A stretch of DNA of 64,000 nt from Pseudomonas sp. S30 (GCF_016518545.1 NZ_JACVTO010000001.1:434001-498000); one strand, 5' to 3'. Shown: positions 42,152 to 52,524, numbered from the stretch's first letter. The notes: generated by a model not told the origin, from the sequence alone. Program-made: numbers and translations.

Positions 42152-44095
42152 TTAAGCCCCCTCAAGTACCGCGGCGCTATCCACCAGCCGACGGACACTC
42201 AGCCGCACATCCTCGGGGATGGGCCGCATGGCAATGGCTTCGTGCGCATCCTCGTGGCGCTGGTAGTCGCCCATGATGACCCGGATGATCGCGGGCACGT
42301 TGGTCGGCGTGACCACATCAATGGCCGCACGATCCCCCAGGTCGGGGTGCTGCTGGGTCAGCATGCGGTACAGGTCCCACGAATCCGCGTCCGGGCACTG
42401 GTTCATGAGCACCTGGGTCAGCTTGTGCTTGAGCGGCAGCAGTTGCCAGTCGGGAACTCGCTGCCCCCGGTTGCCGAGGCTGATCGACAGCAGCTTGCCC
42501 GCCTTCAGCTCGCGGTTGATCTGGTCCTTAGACTTGCCGGCCAACTTGCCGAACAGAGGAACCGGCAGATTAATCGGCGACTCGTAGATGGTCAGCATTA
42601 CCTCGCGCTCGCGCTGGATCGCGGACACTTCGGGCTCCGGGGCATGCACCGGAGCCGGTGGCACTTGCGACAGCCGCTGGAACGTGATTCCGCCCCTGTT
42701 CGGGGTCACGACGATGGGCGCGGCCACCACAGGCGGCACACCAGCGACAGCAGGCTCGGCCACTGCGGGGACCGAGCCCACCGCTTCCTCCACTTCCGCC
42801 ATCGCCGGCACCCCGTCGATGCGAATGGTCAGGTGCGCGCTCGCGGCTTCGACTTCGCCCTGTTCGAGCAGGTCGAGACGGTCTGCCCAGTCCTGCATCA
42901 TGCGGCGTCGCGGCTCCACGTACTTGGCATGGTTGTAGGCCGAGCTGACCTTGTTCGGGTCGGAGTGCGAAAGCTGCGCGTCCACCCAAATCTTCGGGTA
43001 TCCGATCTCGTTGAGTGCGGTCGAGATGGTGCCGCGGATACCGTGGCCGGTCAGGCGCCCCTCATAGCCCATGAGCTGCACGGCCTTGTTGAGGGTGTTC
43101 TCGCTGATGCGCTTCTTGAGTTCGCTGCGATGCGACAGCAGATACTTCTGCGCCGGCCGCATCACGCCCAGGAGATAGCGCACGATCTCGATGGCCTGCA
43201 GGGATAGCGGCACGATGTAGGGCGGCACGTCCTGCGGCCGCTTGCCGGCCTTGCGCATTTCGTCCTGGAGCTGCTTGACGACCTGCGGCGGGATGATCCA
43301 CAAGCCCCGGTCGAGGTCGAACTGCTCTAGTTCGGCCAGCCGCAGCTCGCCCGTGCGCACCCCCGTCAGGAACAGCAGCCGGACGCCAAGCTGGGTCTGC
43401 CAGCCGCGAGGGTTGTAGAGCCGAAGCTTCTGAAGGAACTCGGGCAACTCGGGAAGGTGCAGGTAGGGGTTGTGCGCCACCGGAGGCTTGGGCTCGGCCA
43501 CCACGTCCAGGTCCGCTGCCGGGTTGACTTCGAGCCCCTCGGCAACGACCAGGGCATAGCGAAACATCTGGTTGAACCAGGTGCGCACTTTCTCGGCGGT
43601 GGTGAACGCCTTGCGCTTCTCGATCGCCGCCACGACGCCCACGAGCTGGGGCCGGCGAATGTCGTAGATCGACATCTTCCCCAGGGTGGGCAGCACGTCT
43701 TTGTTGAAGATGCGCAGAATCTGCGAAAGCGTGCTTTGACGGCCTTCCTTGAGTTCCTTGCGGCGATGCTCAACCCAGGCATCAAAGACGTTCCTGAAGG
43801 TGTATTCGCCCGCCAGCTTGGCCGCGTGCCGACGCTTATCGCGCTCGATTTGGGGATTGATCCCCATGGCGAGCAGGGCTTGGGCCTTGTCCCGCTCGGC
43901 GCGGGCCTCACGCAGGCTGAGCGCGGGATAGCCGCCGAGGGACAAGCGCTTCTGCTTGCCCAGCCAGTAAAAGCGGAAGATCCACGATTTGCCGCCTGCG
44001 GCAGAGACCATCAGGCCCAGGCAGTCGTTGTCGGAGAGGGTATAGCGTTTGCCGGTAGTCCTTGCCTGCCGGACGGTCAGATCAGAGAGTGCCAT
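42152..44095 (-). CDS. intB13: ICE tyrosine integrase, IntB13-like
   Basis: The 647-residue recombinase has an N-terminal arm-type DNA-binding domain (DUF4102-like: SDNDCLGLMVSAAGGKSWIFRFYW, LSLGGYPALSLREAR), a core-binding domain, and a catalytic domain with Arg in LTGVRTGELRLAE, HGIRG (H-x-x-R), LSHSDPN and the nucleophilic Tyr in SSAYNHAKY. An extra ~220-residue C-terminal tail with proline/valine-rich linker is typical of the ICEclc-family integrases. It is 227 bp from the 3' end of tRNA-Gly(GCC) and reads away from it, as in ICEclc. It should integrate and excise the island at that tRNA gene. Confidence 0.92.
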   Translation of the reverse strand: MALSDLTVRQARTTGKRYTLSDNDCLGLMVSAAGGKSWIFRFYWLGKQKRLSLGGYPALSLREARAERDKAQALLAMGINPQIERDKRRHAAKLAGEYTFRNVFDAWVEHRRKELKEGRQSTLSQILRIFNKDVLPTLGKMSIYDIRRPQLVGVVAAIEKRKAFTTAEKVRTWFNQMFRYALVVAEGLEVNPAADLDVVAEPKPPVAHNPYLHLPELPEFLQKLRLYNPRGWQTQLGVRLLFLTGVRTGELRLAELEQFDLDRGLWIIPPQVVKQLQDEMRKAGKRPQDVPPYIVPLSLQAIEIVRYLLGVMRPAQKYLLSHRSELKKRISENTLNKAVQLMGYEGRLTGHGIRGTISTALNEIGYPKIWVDAQLSHSDPNKVSSAYNHAKYVEPRRRMMQDWADRLDLLEQGEVEAASAHLTIRIDGVPAMAEVEEAVGSVPAVAEPAVAGVPPVVAAPIVVTPNRGGITFQRLSQVPPAPVHAPEPEVSAIQREREVMLTIYESPINLPVPLFGKLAGKSKDQINRELKAGKLLSISLGNRGQRVPDWQLLPLKHKLTQVLMNQCPDADSWDLYRMLTQQHPDLGDRAAIDVVTPTNVPAIIRVIMGDYQRHEDAHEAIAMRPIPEDVRLSVRRLVDSAAVLEGA

Positions 44096-44253
44096 TTCGA
44101 GGCTCCTAAGTTATGACTTAGGCCCTATTCTCGTCATGCTTCCCGCTCTGCCCCAGCAACTATCCGGTAGCCGTCCCACCCGTATTCTTGTGCCTCAATT
44201 GGTCACTCAAAAACGGTAGCTGTGGGTAGATTTCCGTGGCGCTCGCTGGAATG

Positions 44254-44274
44254 AAAAAAGGGGCCGAAGCCCCT
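44254..44274 (-). terminator. Terminator downstream of tRNA-Gly
   Basis: On the minus strand AGGGGC-TTCG-GCCCCT is followed by a run of Ts (44254-44259). It lies on the island side of the attachment core, so it is island-provided. Confidence 0.85.
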
Positions 44275-44287
44275 CTTTTCAACAACT

Positions 44288-44311
44288 TACAGACGTCAGT
44301 AGAAGTCTGTA
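44288..44311. repeat. Inverted repeat next to the attachment site
   Basis: TACAGAC (44288-44294) and GTCTGTA (44305-44311) form a perfect inverted repeat ten bases inside the island from the att core. It may be an integrase or excisionase site, or a hairpin. Confidence 0.5.
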
Positions 44312-44321
44312 GATCATAACT

Positions 44322-44397
<76 letters not shown>

Positions 44398-44461
44398 GGG
44401 GTGATGGCTGCCATTCTAGCGACCTGCCAGAGAAGGTCAACCCCTTGATTCAAAAAAACTT

Positions 44462-45022
44462 TTACTTCTGCTCCGAACCTTCGCGCAAGTGTGGCCAGGC
44501 TGCGACCAGGTAGTGCACCATCGATACCAGGGTCAAGCCCGCCGACACCAGCAACAATGCATAGCCCAGCCCGACCCAGAACGTCAGCACAGGTGGATTG
44601 CCCAGCAGAATCACCAGCGCGAGCATCTGCGCGGCGGTTTTCCATTTGCCCAGGTTCGAGACCGCCACGTGCGCCCTGGCCCCCAGCTCGGCCATCCATT
44701 CGCGCAGTGCCGACACCACGATCTCGCGGCCGATGATCACCGCGGCCGGCAGTGTCAGCCAGAAGTTGGCGTGCACCTGCACCAGCAGCACCAGGGCCAC
44801 CGCGACCATCAACTTGTCGGCCACCGGATCCAGGAACGCGCCGAACGGCGTGCTCTGTTGCAGGCGGCGCGCCAGATAGCCGTCCAGCCAATCGGTCGCG
44901 GCGGCAATCGCGAACACCGTACTGGCGGCTGCATAGCTCCAGTGATAAGGCACGTAGAACAGCAGGATGAAGATCGGGATGAGCAGGACGCGCAGAACGG
45001 TGAGCAGGTTTGGAATATTCAT
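44462..45022 (-). CDS. pgsA: CDP-diacylglycerol-glycerol-3-phosphate 3-phosphatidyltransferase
   Basis: The 186-residue membrane protein begins [19 protein letters not shown] and has the CDP-alcohol phosphotransferase motif [27 protein letters not shown] (D-G-x2-A-R-x8-G-x3-D-x3-D). It makes phosphatidylglycerophosphate, the committed step to phosphatidylglycerol and cardiolipin, at the inner membrane. The order gacA-uvrC-pgsA-tRNA-Gly is the standard pseudomonad arrangement; it begins 33 bp after the uvrC stop and is probably in the same transcript. Confidence 0.96.
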   Translation of the reverse strand: MNIPNLLTVLRVLLIPIFILLFYVPYHWSYAAASTVFAIAAATDWLDGYLARRLQQSTPFGAFLDPVADKLMVAVALVLLVQVHANFWLTLPAAVIIGREIVVSALREWMAELGARAHVAVSNLGKWKTAAQMLALVILLGNPPVLTFWVGLGYALLLVSAGLTLVSMVHYLVAAWPHLREGSEQK

Positions 45023-45055
45023 CGGTACGACTGGCCGCAGGTTGAGCCTCGCATT

Positions 45056-46879
45056 CTACTCGCTATGCAGGCTCGCATAAATCGACTCGGCCAGCTTTTT
45101 GCTGATCCCCGGCGCCTTGGCGATTTCATCCACGCTCGCCCGGTTCAGTTCCTGCAGGCCGCCGAAATGTTTCAGCAGCTCGCGGCGGCGCTTCGGCCCG
45201 ACGCCCGCGACCTCCTCCAGGCTCGACGTACGACGTGCCTTGCCACGCCGGGCTCGGTGTCCCGTGATGGCGAAACGGTGAGCCTCGTCGCGGATCTGCT
45301 GAATCAGGTGCAGCGCTGGAGAGTCGCCCTTGAGGGTGAACTCGTGGGCCACATCGTTGAGGTACAGCGTTTCGAAACCGGCCTTGCGAGTCACGCCCTT
45401 GGCGACCCCGAGCAGCGTGAGGTCGCTGAACGCGAGCTCCTGCATGACCTCGCGGGCCATGTTCAACTGGCCCTTGCCGCCGTCCACCAGGAGCACGTCG
45501 GGCAGCTTGCCTTCGCCGTCCCTGATACGACCGAAGCGGCGCGTCAGGGCCTGTTGCATCGCCGCATAGTCGTCGCCAGCCGTTACCCCCTCGATGTTGA
45601 ACCGACGATAATCGGACTTGATCGGGCCCTCAGGCCCGAACACCACGCAGGACGCCACGGTGGCCTCACCGCTGGAGTGACTGATGTCGTAGCATTCCAG
45701 ACGCTGGGGAACCTCCGGCAGCTCGAGTACCTGCGCCAGCGCCTCGAACCGCGCCGCCATGTGCTGACGGTTGGCCAGGCGCGCATTGAGCGCCTGCTCG
45801 GCATTGGTGACCGCCAGTTGCTGCCAGCGCGCCCGCGTACCGCGCACCCGGTGGCTGATGGTCAGCTCGCGACCGCGCAGGCTCTGCACCGCTTCGCTGA
45901 TCGCCTCGAAGTCCTCGTGCACCACGTTGACGATCAGCTCGCCCGGCATCTCGCGTTCGGCATTGCCCACGTAGTACTGGGACAGGAACGCCGCCATCAC
46001 TTCGGAGACGTCCTCTTCGATACCCACCTGCGGGAAGTAGTTCTTGCTGCCGAGCACGCGCCCTCCCCGCACGCTGATGAGGTGTACGCAGGCGCCGCCC
46101 GGGTTGATGAAGGCCGCCACGACATCCACATCGCCCGATCCTCCCTCCATGTGCTGCTGATCCTGCACCCGCCGCAACAAAGCGATCTGATCGCGCAGCT
46201 CGGCCGCCTTTTCGAAATTCAGGGCCATGGCGGCGCGCTCCATCTCGGCATTGAGCTCGTTGCCCAATTGCTGGCTGCGTCCTTCCAGGAACATCACCGA
46301 GTGGCGGACGTCCTCGGCATACACCGAAGGCTCGACCAGGCCGACGCACGGTCCCTTGCACCGTTTGATCTGATACTGCAGGCAAGGTCGGGTACGGTTG
46401 GCGTAGTAGCTGTCCTCGCACTGGCGCACCGAGAACGCCTTCTGCAGCAGGCTCAGGCTCTCGCGGATGGCACCGGCACTGGGGTACGGGCCGAAATAAC
46501 GGCCCTTCGCCTTCTTGGCGCCGCGATGGATGCCCAGCCGCGGAAACTCACCGTCGGAGAGAAACACATAGGGGTAGGACTTGTCGTCACGCAGCAGGAT
46601 GTTATAGGGCGGACGCCATTCCTTGATCAGCGTCTGCTCGAGCAGCAGCGCGGCCGTCTCGTTGGCGGTGATGGTGGTTTCCACCTGGGCGATGCGCCCC
46701 ACCAGGGCAGCCGTCTTCGGCGCCAGGCCGGCCTTGCGAAAATAGCTGGCCAGGCGCTTCTTGAGGTTCTTCGCCTTGCCCACGTAGAGCAGCCGCGAAT
46801 CGGCATCGAACATTCGGTACACGCCCGGGCGACCACTGCAGGTCGCCAGGAACGCGCTGGCATCAAAGAGTTGGGACAT
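45056..46879 (-). CDS. uvrC: Excinuclease ABC subunit C
   Basis: The 607-residue protein has the N-terminal GIY-YIG nuclease domain (GRPGVYRMF and [17 protein letters not shown]), the cysteine-rich segment ([21 protein letters not shown]), the UvrB-interacting UVR motif ([15 protein letters not shown]), the RNase-H-like endonuclease domain ([20 protein letters not shown]) and C-terminal helix-hairpin-helix ([20 protein letters not shown]). It makes the two incisions in nucleotide excision repair. The length is normal. It starts seven bases after the gacA stop, the gacA-uvrC operon found in gamma-proteobacteria. Confidence 0.97.
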   Translation of the reverse strand: MSQLFDASAFLATCSGRPGVYRMFDADSRLLYVGKAKNLKKRLASYFRKAGLAPKTAALVGRIAQVETTITANETAALLLEQTLIKEWRPPYNILLRDDKSYPYVFLSDGEFPRLGIHRGAKKAKGRYFGPYPSAGAIRESLSLLQKAFSVRQCEDSYYANRTRPCLQYQIKRCKGPCVGLVEPSVYAEDVRHSVMFLEGRSQQLGNELNAEMERAAMALNFEKAAELRDQIALLRRVQDQQHMEGGSGDVDVVAAFINPGGACVHLISVRGGRVLGSKNYFPQVGIEEDVSEVMAAFLSQYYVGNAEREMPGELIVNVVHEDFEAISEAVQSLRGRELTISHRVRGTRARWQQLAVTNAEQALNARLANRQHMAARFEALAQVLELPEVPQRLECYDISHSSGEATVASCVVFGPEGPIKSDYRRFNIEGVTAGDDYAAMQQALTRRFGRIRDGEGKLPDVLLVDGGKGQLNMAREVMQELAFSDLTLLGVAKGVTRKAGFETLYLNDVAHEFTLKGDSPALHLIQQIRDEAHRFAITGHRARRGKARRTSSLEEVAGVGPKRRRELLKHFGGLQELNRASVDEIAKAPGISKKLAESIYASLHSE

Positions 46880-46885
46880 GAGGGA

Positions 46886-47524
46886 TTACAGGCTTGCGTC
46901 AACCATACCGTGGCGAACGGCCAGCAAGGTCAATTCGACGTCGCTGGTGACCGAGAGTTTTTCAAAGATCCGATACCGGTAAGTATTGACGGTCTTGGGG
47001 GACAGACACAACTTGTCGGAGATGACCTGCACTTTCTGGCAACCGACGATCATCAAGGCGATCTGGATTTCCCGCTCCGACAGGGCGTCGAACGGCGAGC
47101 CCTGGGGCTGGAACGACTTGAGCGCCAGTTGCTGGGCGATCTGCGGACTGATGTAGCGCTGTCCGGCGAAGGCCAGGCGAATGGCCTGGACCATTTCGTC
47201 GAGCCCGGCACCCTTGGTCAGATAACCGGCTGCGCCGGCCTGCAGCAAGCGAGTCGGGAACGGGTCTTCTTCGCAGACGGTAACCGCCACCACCTTGGCA
47301 TCGGGGTCGCTGCGCAACAGCTTGCGAGTGGCTTCCAGGCCGCCGATGCCTGGCATCTTGACGTCCATCAGGATCACATCGGGCTTGAGCTCGCGCGCAA
47401 GTTTCAGCGCCGATTCACCCGAGTCTGCTTCGCCCACCACCTGCAGGCCATCGATATCGGCCAACATGCGGGTGATGCCGGTACGCACCAGATCGTGGTC
47501 ATCGACCACCAGTACCCTAATCAA
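46886..47524 (-). CDS. gacA: Response regulator GacA
   Basis: The 213-residue protein has a receiver domain with phosphoacceptor Asp54 (VILMDVKMPG) and a C-terminal LuxR-type helix-turn-helix (LSEREIQIALMIVGCQKVQVISDKLCLSPKTVNTYRYRIFEKL). With GacS it controls rsm small RNAs and so secondary metabolism, biofilm and virulence. The start is a TTG (47524) giving IRVLVVDDHDLVRTGITRML, with GAGGTG upstream; pseudomonad GacA is known to have this kind of unusual start. The longer in-frame extension to 47569 is not used. It is followed at once by uvrC. Confidence 0.95.
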   Translation of the reverse strand: MIRVLVVDDHDLVRTGITRMLADIDGLQVVGEADSGESALKLARELKPDVILMDVKMPGIGGLEATRKLLRSDPDAKVVAVTVCEEDPFPTRLLQAGAAGYLTKGAGLDEMVQAIRLAFAGQRYISPQIAQQLALKSFQPQGSPFDALSEREIQIALMIVGCQKVQVISDKLCLSPKTVNTYRYRIFEKLSVTSDVELTLLAVRHGMVDASL

Positions 47525-47599
47525 GCAGACACCTCGTTGTGGGGCGATTGTTTCCGACCACCTTAACAAAAAATTTCGTGGCGAACATAACGCAACACA

Positions 47600-47974
47600 T
47601 TACACGGACAAGTCTGACACCCGTGCTTGAGTCGACCAGCGTCCGGTAAAGCTGACTTCAGGCGTCAGGCGCCCCAGCAAATGCCATACGGCGGCCCGGT
47701 CATCGGCGCTCAGGTGACGCAGCCCGCACAACAGGCGGCTCTCTTCGGCGCTCAGACATTCCACGGGGGCCGGCGCGCGCAGGCCGGTCAGCACGTAGAG
47801 AGCATCGACGCCTCTGTCGGCCAGTGCCGCCAGGTAATCGATGCGCGGCGTGCGCTCGCCGCTTTCGTACTTGCCCTGTGCGTTGGGTTCGACGCCGCCG
47901 ATGTCGCCGAATACCCGCTGGGTCATGCCCAGCCGCTCACGTTCTTCTCGCAATCTCAGCCCGAATCCTTTCAT
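47600..47974 (-). CDS. XRE-family helix-turn-helix regulator
   Basis: The 124-residue protein starts MKGFGLRLREERERLGMTQRVFGDIGGVEPNAQGKYESGERTPRIDYLAALADRGVDALYVLTG, a typical XRE DNA-binding domain occupying the first ~68 residues; the remainder is a short helical tail. Small regulators of this type are frequent in pseudomonads next to gacA. No target is evident. It is on the same strand as gacA and 75 bp upstream of it. Confidence 0.83.
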   Translation of the reverse strand: MKGFGLRLREERERLGMTQRVFGDIGGVEPNAQGKYESGERTPRIDYLAALADRGVDALYVLTGLRAPAPVECLSAEESRLLCGLRHLSADDRAAVWHLLGRLTPEVSFTGRWSTQARVSDLSV

Positions 47975-48140
47975 CGCCTGTCCTTTTCGGCTCCATCGAC
48001 TATCCCTGGGATGGATACAGCGGCGGGCGATCGGCCCGCCCTCGAATGGGCACTATGCCCATTGGATCCAATGAACACAAGCCAGGCGGGTACCATCCGT
48101 CCGAGCTTGCGCTGCGGCGTCTGGACGAGGTGCGGGCGCT

Positions 48141-48593
48141 CTAGGTTCGAGGTTTGCCCAGGTTGCGCTGCATGCGTACGAAGCAGGCGTCCTGGCCCAT
48201 CTCGATGAATCCTGCGCGGGTATACAGCCGACGGGCGGGATTGCTGCTGAATACCATCAGGCGCAGCAAAGGCAGACGACGTTGCCGAGACCAATTCGCC
48301 AATTCTTCGAGTGCCCAACTCCCCACGCCCTGCCCGCGAAACGCCGGCAGCAGGTGCAGCTCGCGAATGAACAGCGCCTGTGTGTCCTGACTGAGGCTAC
48401 AGAAGCCCAGCACCTGATCGCCCCGTTGAATCAGAAATTGCTCGCGCCAGCTCCAGGCCTGATCGAAGGCTTCTTCGACCCAGCGCAGGTCGAACTGTTG
48501 GTAATAGGGAAGCATGGCCCGCCGAGTCAGATCACGGGCGAAGTTGCGGTCAGCCTCGCTGGCGGGGCCGAGGCGCAGAGGCGGCACGTTCAT
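48141..48593 (-). CDS. GNAT-family N-acetyltransferase
   Basis: The 150-residue protein has the GNAT acetyl-CoA-binding core in LHLLPAFRGQGVGSWALEELANWS (R-G-x-G-x-G/A form) preceded by beta strands IQRGDQVLGFCSLSQDTQALFIREL. The C-terminus ARRLYTRAGFIEMGQD is the usual last strand-helix of GNATs. It should acetylate a small amine or protein; the substrate is unknown. It stands alone between the XRE and the sensor kinase genes. Confidence 0.85.
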   Translation of the reverse strand: MNVPPLRLGPASEADRNFARDLTRRAMLPYYQQFDLRWVEEAFDQAWSWREQFLIQRGDQVLGFCSLSQDTQALFIRELHLLPAFRGQGVGSWALEELANWSRQRRLPLLRLMVFSSNPARRLYTRAGFIEMGQDACFVRMQRNLGKPRT

Positions 48594-48663
48594 GGGCGCA
48601 GGGCTCGGACAGGTCCTGAAACGAGCATAGCTGTATCTGGCGCGCCGTGAACGCCCCGGGTGA

Positions 48664-49983
48664 TCACGGCCCTCGGCGGGTCAGGGCGATGTCGACACGC
48701 AAACCACCAAGCGGGCTCTGCGACAACGCCATGCTTCCCTGCCACGCCTCCACGATGTCGCGCACGATACCCAGGCCCAGACCGTGACCGGCCACCTGCT
48801 CGTCCAGCCGCGAACCGCGTGCGAGCACCTGCGCTCGCGCGTCTTCCGGGATACCCGGTCCATCATCGTCCACCCACAGCCGGTACCCCTGCGGGGTCGG
48901 CTGGATGCTCAGCCGCACCTCCCCATCGGCCCACTTGCAGGCGTTGTCCAACAGATTGCCCAGCAGCTCCAGCAGGTCTTCCCGATCCCAGGGTAGCTGC
49001 AAGCCCGCAGGCACCTCTTTTTCCAGTGACAACCCGGGCCCGTGAACCATGGCCAGGGTCGACAGCAGTCCAGGCAACTCCGCGTCGCAATCGAATCGAG
49101 CACCGGGCAAGGCATCGCCGGCCAGCCGTGCTCGGTTCAGCTCGCGCGCCAGGCGTTGCTTGATCTGCTCCAGTTGCTCGCGCAACTGCGCCTGGAGCTC
49201 GGGTGCGTCGGCCAGTCGGGCGCTACCCGCCAGGCTCATCAGCACCGCCAAGGGTGTCTTGAGCGCATGGCCAAGGTTGCCCAGGGCGTTGCGCGAGCGG
49301 CGAAGACTGTCCTCGGTGTGAGCCAGCAGATGGTTGATCTGTTCGACCAGAGGCTGCAGCTCGGGAGGCACCTGCGCATCCAGTTGCGAGCGCTGTCCGC
49401 GCTGCAACTGGGCGATCTGCTGCCGCGCGCGCTCCAGGGGTCGCAGCGCGCGGGTCACGGTGATCCGCTGCAGCACCAGAATCAGCAGCAGCGCCAGCAG
49501 GCCCATGCCCAGGCCCACTTGTTGCAGGCGCTTGAAGCCGTCGCGCACGGGCGAATAATCCTGGGCGACGCTGATCGACACGTCCTGCCCCAGGCGCCGG
49601 TAGTCGCCCCGGTAGGCGAGCAACTGCTGCCCCTCCGGGCCGAGCTCGTGCCGGTCGTCCAGACCGGGGCGCCCTGGCTTGGGCATGTCGAGGTCCCACA
49701 GCGAGCGCGAGCGCCAGGTGCCCTGGGCGAAATCGATGCGAAAGTAATAGCCTGAAAAGGGCCGATGGTAGGCGGCCGATACCCGGCGCTCGTCCAATTG
49801 CAGGCCTTTGGGGCCATGCATGAGTGCCACCAGCAGATTCTCGCTTTCCTTGCGCAGACCGGCCTCCAGGTAGCGCTGCAGGCCCGCCTCGAACAGCCAC
49901 AGGGTTACCTGGGCCACGGCCACCCCCACCACTATCAGCACCGCGACCAGTCCAAGGCTCAGACGCGCCTGGATGGACTTCAC
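48664..49983 (-). CDS. Sensor histidine kinase, PhoQ-like
   Basis: From GTG 49983, which overlaps the response regulator stop (GTGA), the protein has 440 residues: membrane helix ~9-30, periplasmic sensor ~31-155 ([23 protein letters not shown]), helix ~156-172, HAMP, His239 in [11 protein letters not shown], and ATPase domain ([46 protein letters not shown]). This short-sensor PhoQ-like kind pairs with OmpR-class regulators and senses envelope conditions or cations. The longer frame to 50232 is an overlap artefact. Confidence 0.88.
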   Translation of the reverse strand: MKSIQARLSLGLVAVLIVVGVAVAQVTLWLFEAGLQRYLEAGLRKESENLLVALMHGPKGLQLDERRVSAAYHRPFSGYYFRIDFAQGTWRSRSLWDLDMPKPGRPGLDDRHELGPEGQQLLAYRGDYRRLGQDVSISVAQDYSPVRDGFKRLQQVGLGMGLLALLLILVLQRITVTRALRPLERARQQIAQLQRGQRSQLDAQVPPELQPLVEQINHLLAHTEDSLRRSRNALGNLGHALKTPLAVLMSLAGSARLADAPELQAQLREQLEQIKQRLARELNRARLAGDALPGARFDCDAELPGLLSTLAMVHGPGLSLEKEVPAGLQLPWDREDLLELLGNLLDNACKWADGEVRLSIQPTPQGYRLWVDDDGPGIPEDARAQVLARGSRLDEQVAGHGLGLGIVRDIVEAWQGSMALSQSPLGGLRVDIALTRRGP

Positions 49984-50651
49984 CCCTCGGCGCTCCCGGC
50001 ATAGACGTAGCCCTGCCCTCGCCGGGTCTCGATCACCGTGCGGCCGAGCTTGCGCCGCAGGTGATTGACATGGACCTCGAGGACGTTGGAGTCGCGTTCG
50101 GTTTCGCCGTCGTACAGGTGCTCGGCCAGATGCCCTTTGGACAGCACCTGGCGCGGATGCAGCATGAAGTAACGCAGCAGGCGGAATTCGGCAGCGGTCA
50201 ACTGCACGTCGACGCCTTCGCGCACCACGCATTGTCGACCCTCGTCCAGGTGCAGGCCGGCGGCTTCAAGGCGCGGCTGGTTGGCCAGCCCCCGTGCACG
50301 GCGCAGCAGCGCCTGGATGCGCAGTTGCAGCTCTTCGGGATGGAACGGCTTGCTCAGGTAGTCGTCGGCGCCGGCCTTGAGCCCTTCGATGCGCTCGGCC
50401 CAGGAGCCCCGGGCGGTAAGGATGAGCACAGGCACGGCCAACTGGGCGGCGCGCCACTGCTGCAGCACCTCCAGACCCGGCAGGCCAGGCAGGCCCAGGT
50501 CGAGGATGATCAGGTCGTAGGGCTCGCTCTGTCCTTGGTACACGGCGTCGCGACCATCGGCCAGCCAGTCCACCGCATAGCCCTGGCGCTGCAGGCTGGC
50601 GATCAGCTCGTCAGCCAGCGGCACGTTGTCTTCGACCAGCAACAGGCGCAT
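49980..50651 (-). CDS. OmpR-family response regulator, PhoP/QseB-like
   Basis: The 223-residue protein has a receiver (Asp51 in [15 protein letters not shown] in [12 protein letters not shown]) and a winged-helix DNA-binding domain ([32 protein letters not shown] and [15 protein letters not shown]). It starts immediately after the second PepSY gene and overlaps the kinase gene by four bases, so PepSY-PepSY-regulator-kinase is one operon. PepSY proteins near such systems often inhibit or tune the kinase. Confidence 0.92.
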   Translation of the reverse strand: MRLLLVEDNVPLADELIASLQRQGYAVDWLADGRDAVYQGQSEPYDLIILDLGLPGLPGLEVLQQWRAAQLAVPVLILTARGSWAERIEGLKAGADDYLSKPFHPEELQLRIQALLRRARGLANQPRLEAAGLHLDEGRQCVVREGVDVQLTAAEFRLLRYFMLHPRQVLSKGHLAEHLYDGETERDSNVLEVHVNHLRRKLGRTVIETRRGQGYVYAGSAEG

Positions 50652-50966
50652 TCAGTCGTCTTCCTCATCCTTCAGCAACGCACCGGTGCGCGCGTCGTAC
50701 TTGATTTCCCGCACTACGCCCTCCGGGGTCAGCAACTCGACCTCGTACTCGTAGCGGTCGTGTTTTTCCTCGAGCTCCGCTTCCAGCAGGCGCGCCCCGG
50801 GGTAACGCCCCAGGGCGGCTTCGAGCAAATGCTCGAGCGGCAGGATGATGCCCTTCTGGCGAAGGGCCAGAGCCTCGTCCTGATCCAGGTCACGGGCGCT
50901 GGCCGGCGCACCGGCCACCAGCAGCGCCATCACCAGGTAGGGCAAGGCTCGCGGCAGGCTGTTCAT
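50652..50966 (-). CDS. Secreted PepSY-domain protein 2
   Basis: The 104-residue protein has a signal peptide (MNSLPRALPYLVMALLVAGAPASA) and one PepSY repeat (GIILPLEHLLEAALGRYPGARLLEAELEEKHDRYEYEVELLTPEGVVREIKYDARTGALLKDEED). It is expected in the periplasm. Its start overlaps the end of the preceding PepSY gene by one base and its stop abuts the regulator start. The domain usually acts as a peptidase inhibitor-like or sensory accessory module. Confidence 0.85.
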   Translation of the reverse strand: MNSLPRALPYLVMALLVAGAPASARDLDQDEALALRQKGIILPLEHLLEAALGRYPGARLLEAELEEKHDRYEYEVELLTPEGVVREIKYDARTGALLKDEEDD

Positions 50967-51274
50967 CAGCTGTCTCGTTCGTCCTTCAGCACTTCACCGG
51001 TCTTGGCATCGAGCGCCACGTCCCATTCCACGTTCTGCGCATCGCGCAGCTCGACCTTGTAGACATAGCGACCATATTCATCTTCCAGCTCGGAATCGGT
51101 GACGGTGGCACCGGGGTGTTTGGCGACAGCGGCGGCCTTGAGTTCGTCCAGCGACTTGATGGTCTTGGCGTTGACCAGCTTCACCACTTGATCGGGCTGG
51201 ACGTCCTTGGCGAAGGCGGCATTGGCACCGAGGGTCAGGGCGGCAGCGGTGAACAGGGCAGTCAAGGTTTTCAT
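50966..51274 (-). CDS. Secreted PepSY-domain protein 1
   Basis: From ATG 51274 (GGAGAGACACC upstream) the protein has 102 residues: a signal peptide MKTLTALFTAAALTLGANAAFA and one PepSY domain (KTIKSLDELKAAAVAKHPGATVTDSELEDEYGRYVYKVELRDAQ, ending AKTGEVLKDERDS). It is first in the operon with the second PepSY protein and the two-component system. The two PepSY proteins share the DARTG/DAKTG-LKDE end and arose by duplication. Confidence 0.86.
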   Translation of the reverse strand: MKTLTALFTAAALTLGANAAFAKDVQPDQVVKLVNAKTIKSLDELKAAAVAKHPGATVTDSELEDEYGRYVYKVELRDAQNVEWDVALDAKTGEVLKDERDS

Positions 51275-51441
51275 GGTGTCTCTCCATCGTGCGGTACAGG
51301 TTGTTGACGCAATCGAAGTTAACCCCATGGCCTTAATTCAACCTGAAAACAACTGGCCGCATGATAGCGCGGCTGGCCCAACCTGCGACACACACCCAGT
51401 CAAGACGCTTATACTGCGCGCCTGCCGCCCCAGGGACCGCC

Positions 51442-52524
51442 ATGAACGCCGCCATCCACATCCGCAACCCCGCCCTCACCTTCAAGGCGGGTAAACGTGC
51501 CCTCGCTCAGATTCGCGAACGCGGCTTGCGTGCCGCAGACGTAGGCGTGCTGCCAGGTGCAGCCGGCGGGCCGAAGCCGCTGGGGATTCAGGGCCTGGAC
51601 CTGGCCCTGTTCGGTCAGTTCCTGCCTTCGGCGCCCCGTCAGCGTTCGCTGATCGGTGCCTCCATCGGCGCCTGGCGTTTCGCCAGTGCCTGCCTCGACG
51701 ATCCGGTCGCAGGGTTACGGCGCCTGGGCGAGCTGTACACCGAGCAGGATTTCGCCAGAGGGGTGACGCCGGCGCAGATCACCCAGAGCTGCCAGCGCAT
51801 GCTCGACGACCTGCTGCAAGGACGCGACGCGCAGATCCTCGCCAATACGCAGTACCGCCTGAACATCCTGGTGGTCAAGAGTCACGGCCAGCTCGCCTTC
51901 GATCATCGGGCCAGGCTCGGTATAGGGCTGTCGGCGGTCATCGCCAGCAACCTGCTCGGTCGACCGCGTCTGGCTCGACATTTCGAGCGAGTCGTCCTGC
52001 ACGATCCGCGCAGCGCCCCCCCGCTGGATCCGCTTGAGGACTTCCCCTCGCGATGCCTGCCGCTGGACCTGGACAACCTGCGCCAGGGGCTGCTGGCCTC
52101 AGGCTCCATTCCCATGGTCATGCAAGGCGTGCGAGACCTGCCCGGCGCCGGAGCGGGCACTTACCGCGACGGCGGCCTGCTGGATTATCACCTGGACCTG
52201 CCCTACCGGGGCGACGACCTGGTGCTGTACCCACACTTCACCGACAAGGTCGTCCCTGGCTGGTTCGACAAGGCCCTGCCCTGGCGCCGCGGCGATGCCA
52301 CACGCTTGCAGAATGTCCTGCTGATGACCCCCTCGCCCCAGTACCTGGCCGCCCTACCCTACGGCAAGCTTCCAGACCGCGGCGACTTCAAGCGCTTCAT
52401 GGGCGACGCCGCCACGCGCAAGCGCTACTGGTACAAGGCCATCGCCGAGAGCCAGCGCCTGGGCGACGAACTGCTCGAACTGGTGGCCACCGGGCGGCTG
52501 CACGAACGGCTGCAAGCCTTGTAG
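51442..52524 (+). CDS. Patatin-like phospholipase family protein
   Basis: The ~360-residue protein shows the oxyanion glycine-rich segment ([12 protein letters not shown]), the nucleophile elbow G-A-S-I-G (Ser74, [13 protein letters not shown]) and the second catalytic residue in [10 protein letters not shown], the Ser-Asp dyad of patatin-type hydrolases. It should act on lipid acyl esters in the cytoplasm or at the membrane. ATG 51442 has AGGGA upstream; an earlier in-frame ATG at 51361 is not favoured. It lies 53 bp upstream of queD, perhaps by chance. Confidence 0.83.
   Translation: MNAAIHIRNPALTFKAGKRALAQIRERGLRAADVGVLPGAAGGPKPLGIQGLDLALFGQFLPSAPRQRSLIGASIGAWRFASACLDDPVAGLRRLGELYTEQDFARGVTPAQITQSCQRMLDDLLQGRDAQILANTQYRLNILVVKSHGQLAFDHRARLGIGLSAVIASNLLGRPRLARHFERVVLHDPRSAPPLDPLEDFPSRCLPLDLDNLRQGLLASGSIPMVMQGVRDLPGAGAGTYRDGGLLDYHLDLPYRGDDLVLYPHFTDKVVPGWFDKALPWRRGDATRLQNVLLMTPSPQYLAALPYGKLPDRGDFKRFMGDAATRKRYWYKAIAESQRLGDELLELVATGRLHERLQAL

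Noticed and set aside
42242-43207. Plus-strand 321-codon ORF opposite the integrase
   Set aside because: The integrase on the minus strand has all catalytic residues; the opposite frame is His/Arg/Gln-rich without domains.
1-44321. Second copy of the 18-bp att core inside the window
   Set aside because: I looked by eye for TGGAGCGGGAAACGAGAC and its complement and saw only the one in the tRNA; an exact string search would settle it.
44489-47566. A 1025-codon ORF on the plus strand
   Set aside because: It is an antisense shadow of pgsA, uvrC and gacA, which have full family motifs on the other strand; high GC content keeps the opposite frame open.
49984-50232. Extra 83 codons before the PhoQ-like kinase
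   Set aside because: They overlap the response regulator gene and are Arg/Pro/Ala-rich noise; GTG 49983 with a 4-bp overlap is the normal arrangement.
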